Origin: Entamoeba invadens IP1
Taxonomy: Eukaryota; Evosea; Mastigamoebida; Endamoebidae
NCBI RefSeq assembly: GCF_000330505.1
Contig: NW_004191832.1
Location: 1,309 to 65,308 of the forward strand
Direction: 5' to 3'
Length of the DNA stretch: 64,000 bases
Shown piece after piece: positions 22,058 to 33,579 of the stretch. How positions within the stretch are numbered: position 1 is the first letter of the stretch; every line of letters starts with the position of its first letter. The position numbers and the translations under genes were made by a program. The notes beneath the pieces are model-generated. The model saw nothing but the letters and a program-made list of their open reading frames with translations. It had not been told where the DNA came from and did not search any database.

Positions 22058-22831
22058 ATGTTGAATTGTGATGATTACGACGATAACAAAGTTCTTCTTA
22101 TTTCGAGTGATATTGGTGATGATGATTATATAAATAAAGTGATGACTTCCAATCCATCCATAGATATCAATAAGAGAATCCGATGGGCATATGGAGGATA
22201 TTATAATGATTTAAGTACCCCATTACATTATGCTACCCGGTCTGGACATTTCAATACAGTCAAATTACTATGTAAAAAATTTAACGCTGATCCAACAATA
22301 AAAGACGTTGAAGGGTGGAATTCGTTCTATTATTCTGTAAATGCAGGACATATACTTATTTCAAAATATTTGATTGACTTTGTTCGACACAAATATGGTG
22401 ATTTGGTCACAGAGAAGATGGTGAATGATAGAGATAAAATATATCAAAGGTCTCCACTTGATATAGCAGTTCATAGAAATTTTGTTGATATAGCCATTTT
22501 GATTGATCCCCAAGTCAATTTGACAACAAAGAAAAACCACATTGAAAAAGAAAGAAAACAAGAAGGAAACGTATTTCTCAATCGATACAAAATATCAACA
22601 GAACAAATTGGTATAATTAATAGTTTTAATTCAATTAGTGAACCAAAGGTTAACGAATTAATTGAATTAAACAATGTTATTGATGAAGTAACAGAAAAGA
22701 ATGTTATATTGGTGTTGTCAAAAAGATACATGGGAATTTGTCACGATCTAAAAAGAGATGGATTGGTTGCTATAAGGTCGTCTACATTATCAAAAAGTTC
22801 ATTTTTAGTTGTGTATCAACCGAAGAAATAA
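22058..22831 (+). CDS. Ankyrin-repeat protein
   Basis: A 257-residue protein with about three ankyrin repeats in residues 45-160. The clearest is TPLHYATRSGHFNTVKLLCK, followed by a diverged repeat (GWNSFYYSVNAGHILISKYL) and SPLDIAVHRNFVDIAILI. The C-terminal 100 residues are not recognised. Ankyrin repeats mediate protein binding; the partner is unknown and no signal peptide or membrane segment is present. The ATG lies only 85 bp beyond the right end of the hAT element, so the original upstream region was displaced by that insertion, or the promoter is contained in those 85 bp. Confidence 0.8.
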   Translation: MLNCDDYDDNKVLLISSDIGDDDYINKVMTSNPSIDINKRIRWAYGGYYNDLSTPLHYATRSGHFNTVKLLCKKFNADPTIKDVEGWNSFYYSVNAGHILISKYLIDFVRHKYGDLVTEKMVNDRDKIYQRSPLDIAVHRNFVDIAILIDPQVNLTTKKNHIEKERKQEGNVFLNRYKISTEQIGIINSFNSISEPKVNELIELNNVIDEVTEKNVILVLSKRYMGICHDLKRDGLVAIRSSTLSKSSFLVVYQPKK

Positions 22832-23309
22832 TTCAATAAGTTTTGTTCAGTTAATTATTATAATACAACATATAAAAATAACATCATTTGAAGAATACAA
22901 TCGTTCATTTTTTAATAATATTATAACTTGAGTTGATTTTAATCAGTGTTCTTTTTATTATTAAATTCACTAATAATAGTTCAAAATATCGGGAATTAAC
23001 TAAAAATCCAAAAAATTGAAAATGAAACTAGAACAAACAAACTCTTTTATATTTCAAACATATTTTCGATAAGATACAATTATTATTGCTTAAAAACAAC
23101 AAGAAAACAGATCAGACTAACTCTATTCAATGTATTTTGGTTGAAATATACTGATTTGTTTATGAATACAATCAACAAAAAATTATGAATTTTAAAAATT
23201 TAATATCAATTTTTTTAAAATAGATTTCTGGTGATACGAAACAAATTTAAAAACCATTAATTGTTAATTATTTAAATTTAATATATCAAATTATTTTTAA
23301 AACTGCCAA
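22832..23309. other. AT-rich intergenic sequence
   Basis: Convergent spacer between the ankyrin gene and a minus-strand small membrane protein. No repeat or RNA gene seen. Confidence 0.5.
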
Positions 23310-23573
23310 TCAATACAAAACAATAGATTTCATCCTCTGTGATTCAATGAACCAAACTGAAATAACAAAGAAAAATAGAAAGCTCAAACATAAGAAAAAG
23401 AGCCCTACAATTTTCTCGTTGTTTTCTCTCCCATACTCTCCCATTCCAAAATAAGTAGACTGAATGAGAGTTAAAGAATCTCTTAAGTCTGAAACCGCAT
23501 CAGATGGTATAAAAATGTTTTGATGATATTGTGAAGGACATTCCATTCTAGGCAACGTGTTCATTTGTTCCAT
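23310..23573 (-). CDS. Small single-pass membrane protein, hypothetical
   Basis: An 87-residue frame. The first 55 residues are hydrophilic, with Pro and Cys near the start (LPRMECPSQYHQ). Residues about 57-77 are strongly hydrophobic (VGLFFLCLSFLFFFVISVWF), followed by a short basic tail. This plan is that of a tail-anchored or single-pass protein. Base composition is better than in the surrounding spacer, and it sits between two genes with separate spacers, supporting it as real. I do not recognise a family; a SNARE-like tail anchor was considered but there is no heptad region of adequate length. Confidence 0.5.
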   Translation of the reverse strand: MEQMNTLPRMECPSQYHQNIFIPSDAVSDLRDSLTLIQSTYFGMGEYGRENNEKIVGLFFLCLSFLFFFVISVWFIESQRMKSIVLY

Positions 23574-23967
23574 ATTTTGTTATATTAAGTTATGGGTAAA
23601 TTTCTAAAAATAAATTACTATTTAAGATCATAATTATTGATTGTTGTTTATTATTGAAATGAATTAAAAATATAAACATTTAATCAACAATAATAAACAC
23701 AAAAAATGTTGTGTTGTCAAATTAAAGTGATCGTTTGTTCTTCTTTTTATATAAAAAGTGAAGGAACTTAATTATTTATTGATTCATGGTTAGACAAAAA
23801 CTTAATCAATTCTATTGTTATAAGTAAATATTTATTAAAAATGATACAATTAGTGTTAATGACAAACCAAAAGAACTTTCAAACCATTTTAAAAACAGTT
23901 AATAAAAAAAAGTTTGACGTTTTGAACTCAAAAAGATTAAAATTAAAAAAACTTTAAATTAAATAAA

Positions 23968-25065
23968 TTATTGATACACTACTTGGGTGAAGCTTTCAAA
24001 CCCATTACTTCCAATTTTTGTCACGCTTTTTGGTAGTTTTACGACTCTTAAATGACAACACCCATTGAAGCAAGTCTCTCCAATTTCACTGACTCCGCAT
24101 GGAATTTTGATGTCACTAATACTCGAACAATACTCAAAACAGCTCTTTCCAATTGTTTTTAAATTGTCATTCAACTTGATGTCTGTTAACGACGTGCAAT
24201 TTCCAAAACACGACTCGCCTATGTAATCGACGTTCTTGGGAACAACGAAGTTCTTCAGTGTCAGACATTCCATGAAAGTTCCTTCTCCAATTTTCCTCGT
24301 GTTGTCTGGAAGACTTATTTCAAGTAAAGAGGAACATCCATTGAAACTTCCACTCCCAATAAAAGTGGTGGAATTTGGAATTTCGATCTTTTCAAGTGAA
24401 TCACAAAAGGAGAAACAGTTGTCTCCAATGTATAATAAAGTGCTTGGCATGTTGATTGAATGTAACGAGAAACAATAGCAGAAGCACCCTTCCCCAAGAA
24501 ATTTGACGGACTCCGAGATGACCACCGAACTCAGTGCGTAACAATTATAGAAACAGAATTTGTTGAGGGAATAGACGTTGTTGGGAATGGTGATCGAAGG
24601 AAGATTTAATTCTTTCATATAACAGTAATCGCCAACGAAATTGATATCAGAAGGAATTTGTGTGCCATAACTCTGTCGGTTGTCTTGAGTGTAACACACA
24701 CTTTTGAAATTGATGTTTCTCTTGGTATTGAGCATGAAAGTTTCATAGTCAACTGTAAAAAGCACTTCAATTTGATAAAACGTCTTAATTGGGTTAAAGA
24801 CGTCGTTCTTTGATAGAATTAAATGACCAAAATTATCATTGGTGGAATCATAGAGATAAAACGTTTCTAAGTGTGTGAAGTAATCAATTGTCTTTGAAGT
24901 GAGGGGTATTGGATTGTAATGAAACTTGGCTATAGTGTCTTTAAACTTCTTACTAACAAATACTAAGTTGATGAAATCGTTGATCGAATCAAAGTACTTC
25001 GATACGATCATTATTGTGTAACTGTCAAGTGTATACATTAGCATTTTAATAAGTTTTGTTTTCAA
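23968..25065 (-). CDS. BspA-type leucine-rich-repeat protein
   Basis: A 365-residue protein. The N-terminal domain (IMIVSKYFDSINDFINLV, then FHYNPIPLTSKT) closely parallels the start of the 7202-9133 protein. From about residue 130 there are nine or ten regular BspA repeats (IPNSTTFIGSGSFNGCSSL and similar) running to the C-terminus. Translation may start at the first Met (25065) or at MLMYTLDSYT a few codons later; family alignment favours the later one. No signal peptide is present. Function is unknown; the fold implies protein-protein binding. Confidence 0.88.
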   Translation of the reverse strand: MKTKLIKMLMYTLDSYTIMIVSKYFDSINDFINLVFVSKKFKDTIAKFHYNPIPLTSKTIDYFTHLETFYLYDSTNDNFGHLILSKNDVFNPIKTFYQIEVLFTVDYETFMLNTKRNINFKSVCYTQDNRQSYGTQIPSDINFVGDYCYMKELNLPSITIPNNVYSLNKFCFYNCYALSSVVISESVKFLGEGCFCYCFSLHSINMPSTLLYIGDNCFSFCDSLEKIEIPNSTTFIGSGSFNGCSSLLEISLPDNTRKIGEGTFMECLTLKNFVVPKNVDYIGESCFGNCTSLTDIKLNDNLKTIGKSCFEYCSSISDIKIPCGVSEIGETCFNGCCHLRVVKLPKSVTKIGSNGFESFTQVVYQ

Positions 25066-25259
25066 AATATGTCACTTAAGTAAAGTGATAAAAGTGTGGA
25101 GATCTTCTCCAAATGTTGCTAGAAGTTATAGTTATTTTGTATTAATTAAAAAACTAATATGATATAAATACTATATTTATATCATTATTACTATAATAAA
25201 TAAGTATTTTATTTATTGTATTATTATAATATATAGTTCTTTTTTGTTAATATTTTAAA

Positions 25260-25400
25260 TTAACACTTTTTTTAACTTTCAACAAAATGAAAAGTGGTTC
25301 AAAAATCGGGAAATTTCAATCTTATTAAATCTATTTCCCAAAATATAGATATTTATTTTTTTTTGAATTAAAAAAACGCATCAATAAAAAAGTTTAAATA
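25260..25400. repeat. Decayed piggyBac-like MITE fragment
   Basis: Begins TTAACACTTTTTTTAAC and retains the internal GTGGTTCAAAAATCGGGAAA segment of the 207-bp family seen at 6583-6789. The right end is not recognisable. Confidence 0.5.
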
Positions 25401-25412
25401 TCAAAAAATGTG

Positions 25413-25607
25413 AACAGATCTGGTACTAAGGTTTCGACAAATTATTTAAATACTATTTATATTATAATTATAATATATAAAATAATTATTTATTATAATA
25501 AATGATCGTAAAAGTCCAGTTTTAATTAAAATTTTTATAATGGTATAAAAATTATTAATAAATAGTAGAAACCAAAGTTCCAATCGAACATCTTGTTCCA
25601 TATCAGG
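25413..25607. mobile_element. CAGATGTGG-family MITE, copy 3
   Basis: The left end (ACAGATCTGGTACTAAGGTT) matches the left end of the 1389-1591 element. The right end, reverse complemented (CCTGATATGGAACAAG then GGTTTCTAC), matches the same outer and subterminal motifs. The left subterminal block is partly deleted. The right side is followed by TA. Confidence 0.55.
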
Positions 25608-25717
25608 TAATATTTTTAAAGACATATCGATATAAAACATTCAACTTAAATTTTATTTTAAATTTTAAAACTAGTTTGAAACTTCAAACTTTTTGAGTCT
25701 TGACAAATAATATTTAA

Positions 25718-27118
25718 ATGATAAAAATCGAAATGAATACAAATCGAATGAGTAATTACAAGCCACATATTAACATCAGTGTTGCTGGTCCATATCACAG
25801 TGGGAAGAGTACTCTTTTTGGTCATTTTATCTACCAACTTGGTGGTGTTGACAAGCGTACCATAGAACGTTTTAAAAGCATTTCAGAGTCTATGGGGTTA
25901 TCTAAATGTGAATATGCTTTTATTCCCGAGTCTCAGCAGACTGAAAGAAGTCAACAGAGATCTATAGTACCAAGTACTTGGGTTATCAACACCAACAAAT
26001 TTCGTGTCTCATACACTGACACTCCCGGACAAAACCGTCTTATTAAAAATTGTATTCGTGGTATTCAGAAGGGTGACTATGGTCTTCTTGTGCTTTCAGC
26101 GTTACAGAATTTAGACGAACAAAAAGACGCAATACGAGAAAAGTTGATTCTTTTCAAGACCTTTCTTGTTGATGTCTTTGCTGTTGTTATAACAAAGATG
26201 AGTGAAGTGGATTACTCAGAAAGTCGCTTCGACGAAGTTCAAGCGTTTGTTACTGACGTTTTGAGTCTTCTTAATTTTGATGTTCACAAAATCAAATTTA
26301 TTCCAGTCGACGGATTTGAAGGAGAAAACTTGTCGACTTTATCATTGAAAATGCCTTGGGCAGTAAAGAAGAGTAAACCCCTTCTTGAAGAGATCGACGC
26401 ATTACAAGTCCCCGAGAGAAGTTTAAATGACAAGAAGCCACTTCGGGTGACTGTTGAAGACTCTTATAGAATCAGTGGAATTGGGTGCGTCTGTGTTGGA
26501 ATGGTCGAGAGTGGTATTTTACAAGAACAGAGTAAATTAATAGTGTCACCAAGTGGCGTGTCGGCACAATGTAGAAGTATTGAGATGCACCATGAGAGCT
26601 TATTTGAAGGAAAAGGAAGAGATTTTGTTGGTGTTAATCTGCTGTATGCAACTCATTTGGACTTTCATGTTGGAGACATCATTTCAGATATTAATAGTCC
26701 GGCAGTCCGGTGCGAAAGATTTGAAGCTCAAATTCAAGTCGTTGATCAGAGAAGTATCAAAGTAGGGTACATGCCACTTTTCAATGGAGCTTTAGTCCAA
26801 ATGCAGTGTAAAATAGTCGAAATGAAGGCTGTGGAAAAGAAAGATACAAAAGAGGTTGAAAGTGGGAGTGTTACAGAAGTACACTGTGGCGAATCAGCAG
26901 TGGTTTCTATAATACCATTAAGGCCTTTATGTATCGAGACTTTTGAAAAATTTCCAAAATTAGGAACTTTTTTATTACGAGATAATGGGAAAGTAGTTGC
27001 GACGGGAAGAGTCAAAGAAATTATTAATTGGTCAACAACATCAAATAACACCATCAAAAAATTAATTGGGAAAAACACTCAAATTCAAGCAATAACAATT
27101 GATAAGTCAATATATTAA
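25718..27118 (+). CDS. Divergent EF-1alpha-like protein with altered GTPase motifs
   Basis: A 466-residue protein aligning with eukaryotic elongation factor 1A over its full length: HSGKSTLFGHFIYQLGG, DKRTIERF, the domain 2 segment SGIGCVCVGMVESGIL, KSIEMHH-like CRSIEMHHE, and a domain 3 end near KFPKLGTFLLRD. The P-loop keeps SGKST. However, the G3 motif DAPGH is DTPGQ, so the switch II His used for catalysis is Gln. The G4 motif NKMD reads TKMS, losing both base-specifying residues. The switch I region is also changed. It cannot be ordinary EF-1alpha; it may bind GTP weakly or not at all. Whether it acts in translation, actin binding or elsewhere is unknown. The frame is open and well composed, so it is not a pseudogene. 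Confidence 0.85.
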   Translation: MIKIEMNTNRMSNYKPHINISVAGPYHSGKSTLFGHFIYQLGGVDKRTIERFKSISESMGLSKCEYAFIPESQQTERSQQRSIVPSTWVINTNKFRVSYTDTPGQNRLIKNCIRGIQKGDYGLLVLSALQNLDEQKDAIREKLILFKTFLVDVFAVVITKMSEVDYSESRFDEVQAFVTDVLSLLNFDVHKIKFIPVDGFEGENLSTLSLKMPWAVKKSKPLLEEIDALQVPERSLNDKKPLRVTVEDSYRISGIGCVCVGMVESGILQEQSKLIVSPSGVSAQCRSIEMHHESLFEGKGRDFVGVNLLYATHLDFHVGDIISDINSPAVRCERFEAQIQVVDQRSIKVGYMPLFNGALVQMQCKIVEMKAVEKKDTKEVESGSVTEVHCGESAVVSIIPLRPLCIETFEKFPKLGTFLLRDNGKVVATGRVKEIINWSTTSNNTIKKLIGKNTQIQAITIDKSIY

Positions 27119-28076
27119 TTAATTTTTAGATTAATAGAAACTAAAAAATAATATAACTATACATTGTATTAGTGTCTTATTTGTATGACAAATAAGTGAC
27201 AATTCAACAAATTTCTTATCAAATATTTTATTTCCATTGTCTAATAATAGAAATCCTAAAATCTGATAATAATAAGATTGAATTTTAAAATTAATATAAT
27301 AATACTTTTATTAATTGAATTATGGGACTTTATTTTTTTAAAAGTATAAGTTAATGTAATATAATAATCATACTAATATTATAATTATTTAAAATATATT
27401 ATATTATTAATTTAATATAATTAATTATAATTTATATTTTATAGTTATTAAAGAAGTAAAAAAAAATAATTTATAAAAAAAATAATAATTTTTTGTAACA
27501 CATGATTTTAATAATCCATTTCATTTTAGTTAAAGTTTAATATTATTTAATAAAAAATAGTATTGATTTTTTTGTGTATATTTAAAACTGCCCAAAACTG
27601 TTTTTTTAATTAAATTATATAATAGTTATAATAATCATGATAGTTGTTTATTATTTTTATAATTGTTTTTACAAATAACAAATAAAATATATTTATAATC
27701 AACATTTTGGTACACATTTGGGAAACAAGTCATAAACTAATATTTTATTAAAATTTATTAATAAATAATAATTTACCACAAACCTTCAAAAAGAACTTTC
27801 CAAAAAAAGAACGAAAAATAGACAAAAAATAATAGTTAAAACAATTAAATGATACTATATAATCGACCTTCTGCACACGTCTAAATTCTCGGAGTGTTTT
27901 TGAATCTTTCCTAACTTATCTGTACATGAACAAAGAAAAGGAAAAATAGCAAATAACTATAAATAAATAATAAAACAACTATATTACATACAAAACAATA
28001 TTTAAGCAAAACACACGTTTTTGTTTCTTAATTTTGACCAATCCAAAAATAAAAAGAGAAGAAAACTTGAATTAGT
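27119..28076. other. AT-rich intergenic sequence
   Basis: About 950 bp of very AT-rich DNA between the EF-1alpha-like gene and the kinase gene. No features beyond scattered AT-rich palindromes. Confidence 0.55.
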
Positions 28077-31000
28077 ATGCTTTTCTTACTATACCTATTA
28101 ACTATCTGTCTAAGTGCTGCAGACGAAACTGGTTGCACAAACAGAATATCAGAAAATCACTGTGTTGAGTGTGACCCTTCTCACCACTTGGAACTTCAAC
28201 CAAATGATGCGACTGGAATTCCTTCCCTTGTCTGTGTTGCAAATCAAGATGTCGCAAATTGTGCTGAAATGGAGAATGGCGCTTGCATTAGATGTAATAT
28301 AAAATACTATCTTCACAACAATGAATGTATTGGTTGTGTGGCTGGCTGTAATTACTGCAACGACCAAGTCTGTTACCAATGCGGAACTGATGAGACCAAT
28401 GGCACTCAATTGTACCTCTCCACTGACGAAACAAGATGTATCGACTGCACTCAGCAAGCCAACGACGAAGAATGTGGGAGATGTGATGCTGGAAAGTACT
28501 TTAACATTGAAACAAAGAACTGTCAACCATGTAAAGACGATTGCGCCCTTTGCACTGAAAGTTACAACTGTTACCAATGCAAAAACAACAAACTTCTGAA
28601 CAAGAAAGATAACCCAACAGCTTCTGATCCAGACACGTGTGACGATATTGTCAACTGTGATCCAACAACCGGACTCAAATCCGATCACTGCGAGTTGTGC
28701 CTTCCCGGTTTCCGACTTGAAAAGGGCAACTGTGCTCCTTGTGATGAAGGGTGTGATGTATGTTATTTGGATGATACTGGCAACAACTTCTGTAGTATCT
28801 GTTCAGAAGATAAAACGATGGACGATGGGAAATGTAAAGATAACAGTGAATTAAACTGCAAAGAAGGAAGTAAAACGTATGGATGTCTTGAATGTGTCGA
28901 GGGCTATTACTTTGATTCATCATATAAATGCAAGCAATGCTCCTCAACGTGTGGCACATGTGTTTCAGAACCAACACATTGTTTGTCTTGTGCTCCGACA
29001 TACTTCTTTAAGACAAATACCTCCGAGTGTATTAAAATGGACGATAATTGTAATCTTGCTGATCAGGCCGGGTGTAAAGAGTGCAAGAACAACTTGACCT
29101 CGACTGAGAACGACACAGCTCTTGGGTATTATGTACCTCCCGGAGAACAAAATTGTAAACAGTGTGAAGGCAATTGTAAGTTGTGTGAAGGCGAACCAAC
29201 GCATTGCAGCGCTTGTATTACTGACTTTGTTTTGGAAAATACAACAATTTATGATGAAAACAAAACGGCTATTGGAAGTTATTACGCCTGTGTTCCTAAA
29301 GGGAAAGATTGTTTCAAAACGGGTTTGTTCTTTACATATTAGACGTCCTTATGAACACAATTTATATAGCTTTATTTTAATAATATATTTACTATTCCAA
29401 AACTACAATTTTTATTTAACTATAATTTATAATATAATAATTATAGAATTATGAAAATACTATAATTATACCATTTAATTACTATACATTTAATTATACT
29501 ATAATTTATACAAAAATTATTATATTAATATAGAATTGTTATTGACACGAAGAAATGGGGTACTGTACCGAATGTCGACCCGGGTTCTTCATTCAAGGAG
29601 GAGACTCGCAGGAATGCATTTCGTGTAATATCACGTGTGGGACATGTAAAACGAGTGACGCGTGTTTGTCTTGTGATGGCGATTATTTCATGTCGAAGGC
29701 GGATCAAGCCGATGGCAAAGACCACTTGTGCACGTCACGATGGGAAATCAATATGACGTGTACCGCTGGTCCGAATGGGTGTGAGACGTGTAATGATGGG
29801 TATTATATCAATCGAGAAGACCCGACGCAGACGAACTGTACTGAGTGTCCAGTCGAGTGTGAATTGTGTGAGTTTAAGAGCACTGATGAGAACGACCCAA
29901 CGGTTGGGTATCCTGTTTGCACGTTATGTCTGGACAATAGGACATATGTGAAGGATGGGAAGTGTGCGCCGTGTACCGAGCTTAAGAATTGTGAGATCTG
30001 CAAAGGTACTAAGTGTGATGTATGTGCCGAAGGGTATAATTTAGACGCGGGCGAGACGTCGTGTTCGAAGACGAATTGGGCGTTGATCATTCCATTAATA
30101 ATTGTTGGTGTTATTATTATTATCATCATCTTTGTAATTATTATTGGAATCATCTGGTGGAGAAGAGTGAAGAGTGTGAAGGCGGAGACAGCTGCTATTA
30201 AACCGTTCCACGTTGGGAGTGATTTGGAGTTGTTATTGCTTGGGGCGGATAACGAGAAGTTCCCGTTGAAGACGGACAAGTGGGAGTTGACCTTTGGGCT
30301 TTCGAAGACGAAGGCTATAGTAGATACTGAGTACACTGAAACGGTGAATCTTGCGAATATGTCGAAAAGTCAATACTACTTTGAGTTCCACTTTACACCG
30401 AGCCATAAGTATGACTTGAATATTGAACCGATGAGTGCGACACTGAAGGCTGGGACAGCTATTCCAGTCACTTTTAAGATCAAGATGCTGTGTACGACGT
30501 CTGTGAGTGATAATATTGGTATCTCAGCGATGGATATTGATGATAATAATAAGGAAACGGCGAAGTTCACGATTGTGATAGAGTCTGATTTGTCACTGAA
30601 ATTGGACCACACTGAGTTGAAGCCGATTATGCCACCAATTGGTGAAGGAGCGTTTGGGATGGTGTTTAGAGGGACATACCGAGTGAGAGATGTTGCGATT
30701 AAGAAGATGAAGGCGAGGAATTTGACACAAGAACAAGAGAAGGAGTTTAATCATGAAGTTTCGATGATGACGCAGTTGCGACAGAACTGCGTTGTTGAGT
30801 TGATTGGAGCAGTTTATACAGAAGGAGAGATTGCGATTGTGACTGAATACGCTGAGTATGGATCATTGAGTAAGATGTGGGGAAAGAACCCAGTGAGTTA
30901 TCAATTGAAGGTGAAAATGTTAGACGACATGGCAGTTGGACTTGCGTATTTGCATCAAAATGAAGTTCTGCATAGAGATGTTAAAGGAGAGAATTTATTG

Positions 31001-31567
31001 GTGTTTTCGTTGAACCCACACTCACCAGTCTGCGCGAAATTAACGGACTTTGGGACGTGCAGAAACATCTCGGAGAGAAGCTTGCAGTCGAAAGCGTTGT
31101 CACAAGGGATTGGAACACCAACTTATATGGCGCCAGAGTGCTTACAGAACACGTCGGACTATAGCTACCCGGTAGATGTCTATGCGTTTGGTATTGTGTT
31201 GTACGAGACGTATATTGAAAAGAACGCATTTGAAAATGATGAAAGATTTAATCAACCATGGATGATCCCTCAGTTCGTTATTGAAGGGAAGAGACTCGAT
31301 AAACCAGCAGGCGTCCCAGAGAACTATTGGGACTTGACTACGAAATGCTGGAAACAAAATCCGGAGGAAAGACCAACATTCTCTGATGTCTTGAAGATCA
31401 TCGAATCGTGGGGAGAAGATATTAGATACGCTCTCAGTACAGAAGCAGAAAAGAAGGATATGCCACCACCAGCTCAAAACGCTCCTGTTGATCCACAACA
31501 AGAAGTACAACAGCCCGCTGCTGTTGAAAATGAAGACGAGAAGAGTAAATCGTCTGATTCAGAGTAA
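28077..31567 (+). CDS. Cys-rich transmembrane receptor-like kinase (TMK), probably two exons
   Basis: Two frames, 28077-29342 and 29555-31567, join into a 1,086-residue protein if 29323-29552 is removed as an intron. A signal peptide (MLFLLYLLTICLSA) is followed by about 550 residues of CxxC repeats forming the ectodomain. A spanning segment lies near residues 591-618 (PLIIVGVIIIIIIFVIIIG). An Ig-like segment follows, then a kinase domain of about 260 residues starting GEGAFGMVFRG. Catalytic motifs are complete: Lys in VAIKKM, HRDVKGEN, DFG in LTDFGTC, and APE in TYMAPECL. These place it among the tyrosine-kinase-like TMKs expanded in Entamoeba. It would sense an external ligand and phosphorylate cytosolic targets. 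The acidic tail ends EDEKSKSSDSE. If the interruption is an insertion instead, the gene is broken. Confidence 0.88.
29323..29552 (+). other. Probable intron of the kinase gene
   Basis: Starts GTTTGTTC, the Entamoeba 5' splice consensus, and ends GACACGAAG. Removing it joins ACG G with AA ATG, keeping the frame in phase. Every earlier AG is followed by an in-frame TGA at 29543-29545, so the 3' site must be the unusual AAG. At 230 nt it is long for Entamoeba and extremely AT-rich. Confidence 0.6.
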
Positions 31568-32109
31568 ATTCAATTTACTTATTTGGTGAAAGGTTTTTGG
31601 TATTATTATAAATGTTTTATTATAGAATAATAAGATACAACTTATATATATTTATTATAATTTTTTTGCCTAATTATGGTTATTATTGTTTTGTGGCGGT
31701 AAACAAGTGTAAATACTTAGACTTTAAACAGTGCCACCAAAAAATTTTTTATTGGAAGTGAATTTTGAAAATTTTGTTCCAACCCATCAAAATTTTAAAT
31801 GTGGTGGTGGAAATAAATTAATTCAAAAAACAAATAACATTTTAAGGTTTATAGAAATGTTATTTGATAAACCTTCAACGATAAATATACAACGTCAGTT
31901 ACAAAAATAAAGAAGGCAAAAATAGCAACATAAAAATGACCAATAAAAAATGTAAAAAAGTTCAAAAACATTAAAGATTACTTTTTTCATATTCTTTTAT
32001 TCTTTTAGACTTCTTTGCAATGTTTAGCAAACAAAAATATTATAACGAGTCAATTAATTATGCACAACTTCTTGTTCTTATCACATTTGTATTTTTTGGT
32101 TCATTTCAT
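31568..32109. other. AT-rich intergenic sequence
   Basis: Spacer downstream of the kinase gene with no gene or RNA recognised. Confidence 0.5.
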
Positions 32110-32610
32110 AAAGTTTTGATATAGTTGTTTAAAGAATGTGAAACCGCTCCGTTTCTTTCATGGGTATAACAGTCATACCTCATGGACTCTATTCAAATAC
32201 CCATTCCTCCGTGTTAACAAGAAAAGAGATCTCTTGTCGCTACCGTCATACCCCATACCAAAGTTCATCACCTGTTACCACTTTCTCAGTCTTTTTTTGA
32301 CTTTTTGACTATTTATAAAGAACTTTTAGTCTTTTTCCTTTTCATGCGTAAACGCTTTTTAAGCTCAGTTCTACTAAATCTACATCCGTCTTTTAGGATC
32401 GATTCGCCCTATTCCAATTAATGTTGTCTAGGAACCTTTCTCCTCTTCAGTCCTTAGATATTTTTTTCCTCTTCTAAGTATTTGCTACTTCCACCAAGAT
32501 CTGTACTCAAGTCTGTTTCAATAGAAATTACTTCTCTATTTTTATCACTCACGTATTCTTGACACAATGCATTTCCTTACTCCTCGTGTGATCTATGTTG
32601 TAAATATTTT
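32110..32610. repeat. GC-elevated non-coding island, probably a decayed repeat
   Basis: This stretch has visibly more C and G than its flanks and contains internal inverted pieces (GGGTATAACAGTCATACC and GTCATACCCC near 32161-32260). On the minus strand several short frames read like former coding sequence (for example SDKNREVISIETDLSTD and SRTELKKRLRMKRKK) but are interrupted by stops and shifts. It may be a retroelement remnant or a SINE-like element unrelated to 630-1072. No copy was found in this window. Confidence 0.35.
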
Positions 32611-33579
32611 GTAGATGGAGTTTTCAAAATGTGTAAACTTTTGAGAGAAATTCATTTTTGTTTTCTTTTTTATTATTTAGAATTTGTTTGACAGTGAATT
32701 GTTTATTTTTAATTTATAATAACTAAGTCTTATGTATATTATTACAAATAATTTAAAATGAATTATAATCTTTATAAAGTTTAATATTTTTTTATTAAAA
32801 AGAACAAAGAGCTTTTTTTTCAAATTAAACAACTAGTTTATTTTAATTATAATTTTTTATGAAAAATTGGCATAAGGTGTAATGACCACACTAAATTTAT
32901 TGTTTTGTTTTATAAATTTATATAAAAATGGCAATATTTTCATTATTATTAAAAACCGCCTTCATCAGTCTAAAATTGTATAAATTTGCGGGCACTTGTC
33001 ATGTTTTAAGAAAATTCGTTATTCTTGGAATTTACAAATTGAAAAAAACTATTAATATAATAATTTTTTTTTCTATAGCAAATTGAAACAAAAACATTTA
33101 TTTTTATGGAATAATTTCAATTTTTGTATTTTTTATTAAATAATAATATAACTATTATTTACTAATGTACAGAGGTTTATTATCAGCATATTGTTTACTA
33201 TATATTATAGTTTTATTTGATTAAATTATTAGATTATAAAATAACGTATATATCCCAGTTTTTAAAGCATTATATTTATTGTTTATTAATATTTTTAATT
33301 ATTAACATTAATAATAATTATTACTAGTTTTAGTTTAAAAAAATAAAATAATTACTACTAATTATAATTATTTATATAATATATTTACTACTCGCAGGTT
33401 TATGATTTATAATATTTTACTAATGATTGCATTTAATTAATAAATAATTACGGCACTTATATTAAAAATGGTAATTATCAAAATAATTTTGAATTTTTTG
33501 GGTTAAAAAATCTTCCCATTGTTTAAATGAAATTCACTTCCAATAAAAACATACCTTTTGGTGGCATTGCTTTAAATTA
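32611..33579. other. AT-rich intergenic sequence
   Basis: Nearly 1 kb of low-complexity AT-rich DNA up to the composite MITE. The phrases TGGTGGCA and GAATTTT..TTCACTTCC occur near both ends of the 31730-33580 interval, possibly hinting at a larger decayed element; this was not resolved. Confidence 0.4.

Noticed and set aside
28149..28688. 179-codon minus-strand frame opposite the kinase ectodomain
   Set aside because: Shadow of CxxC repeats on the plus strand.
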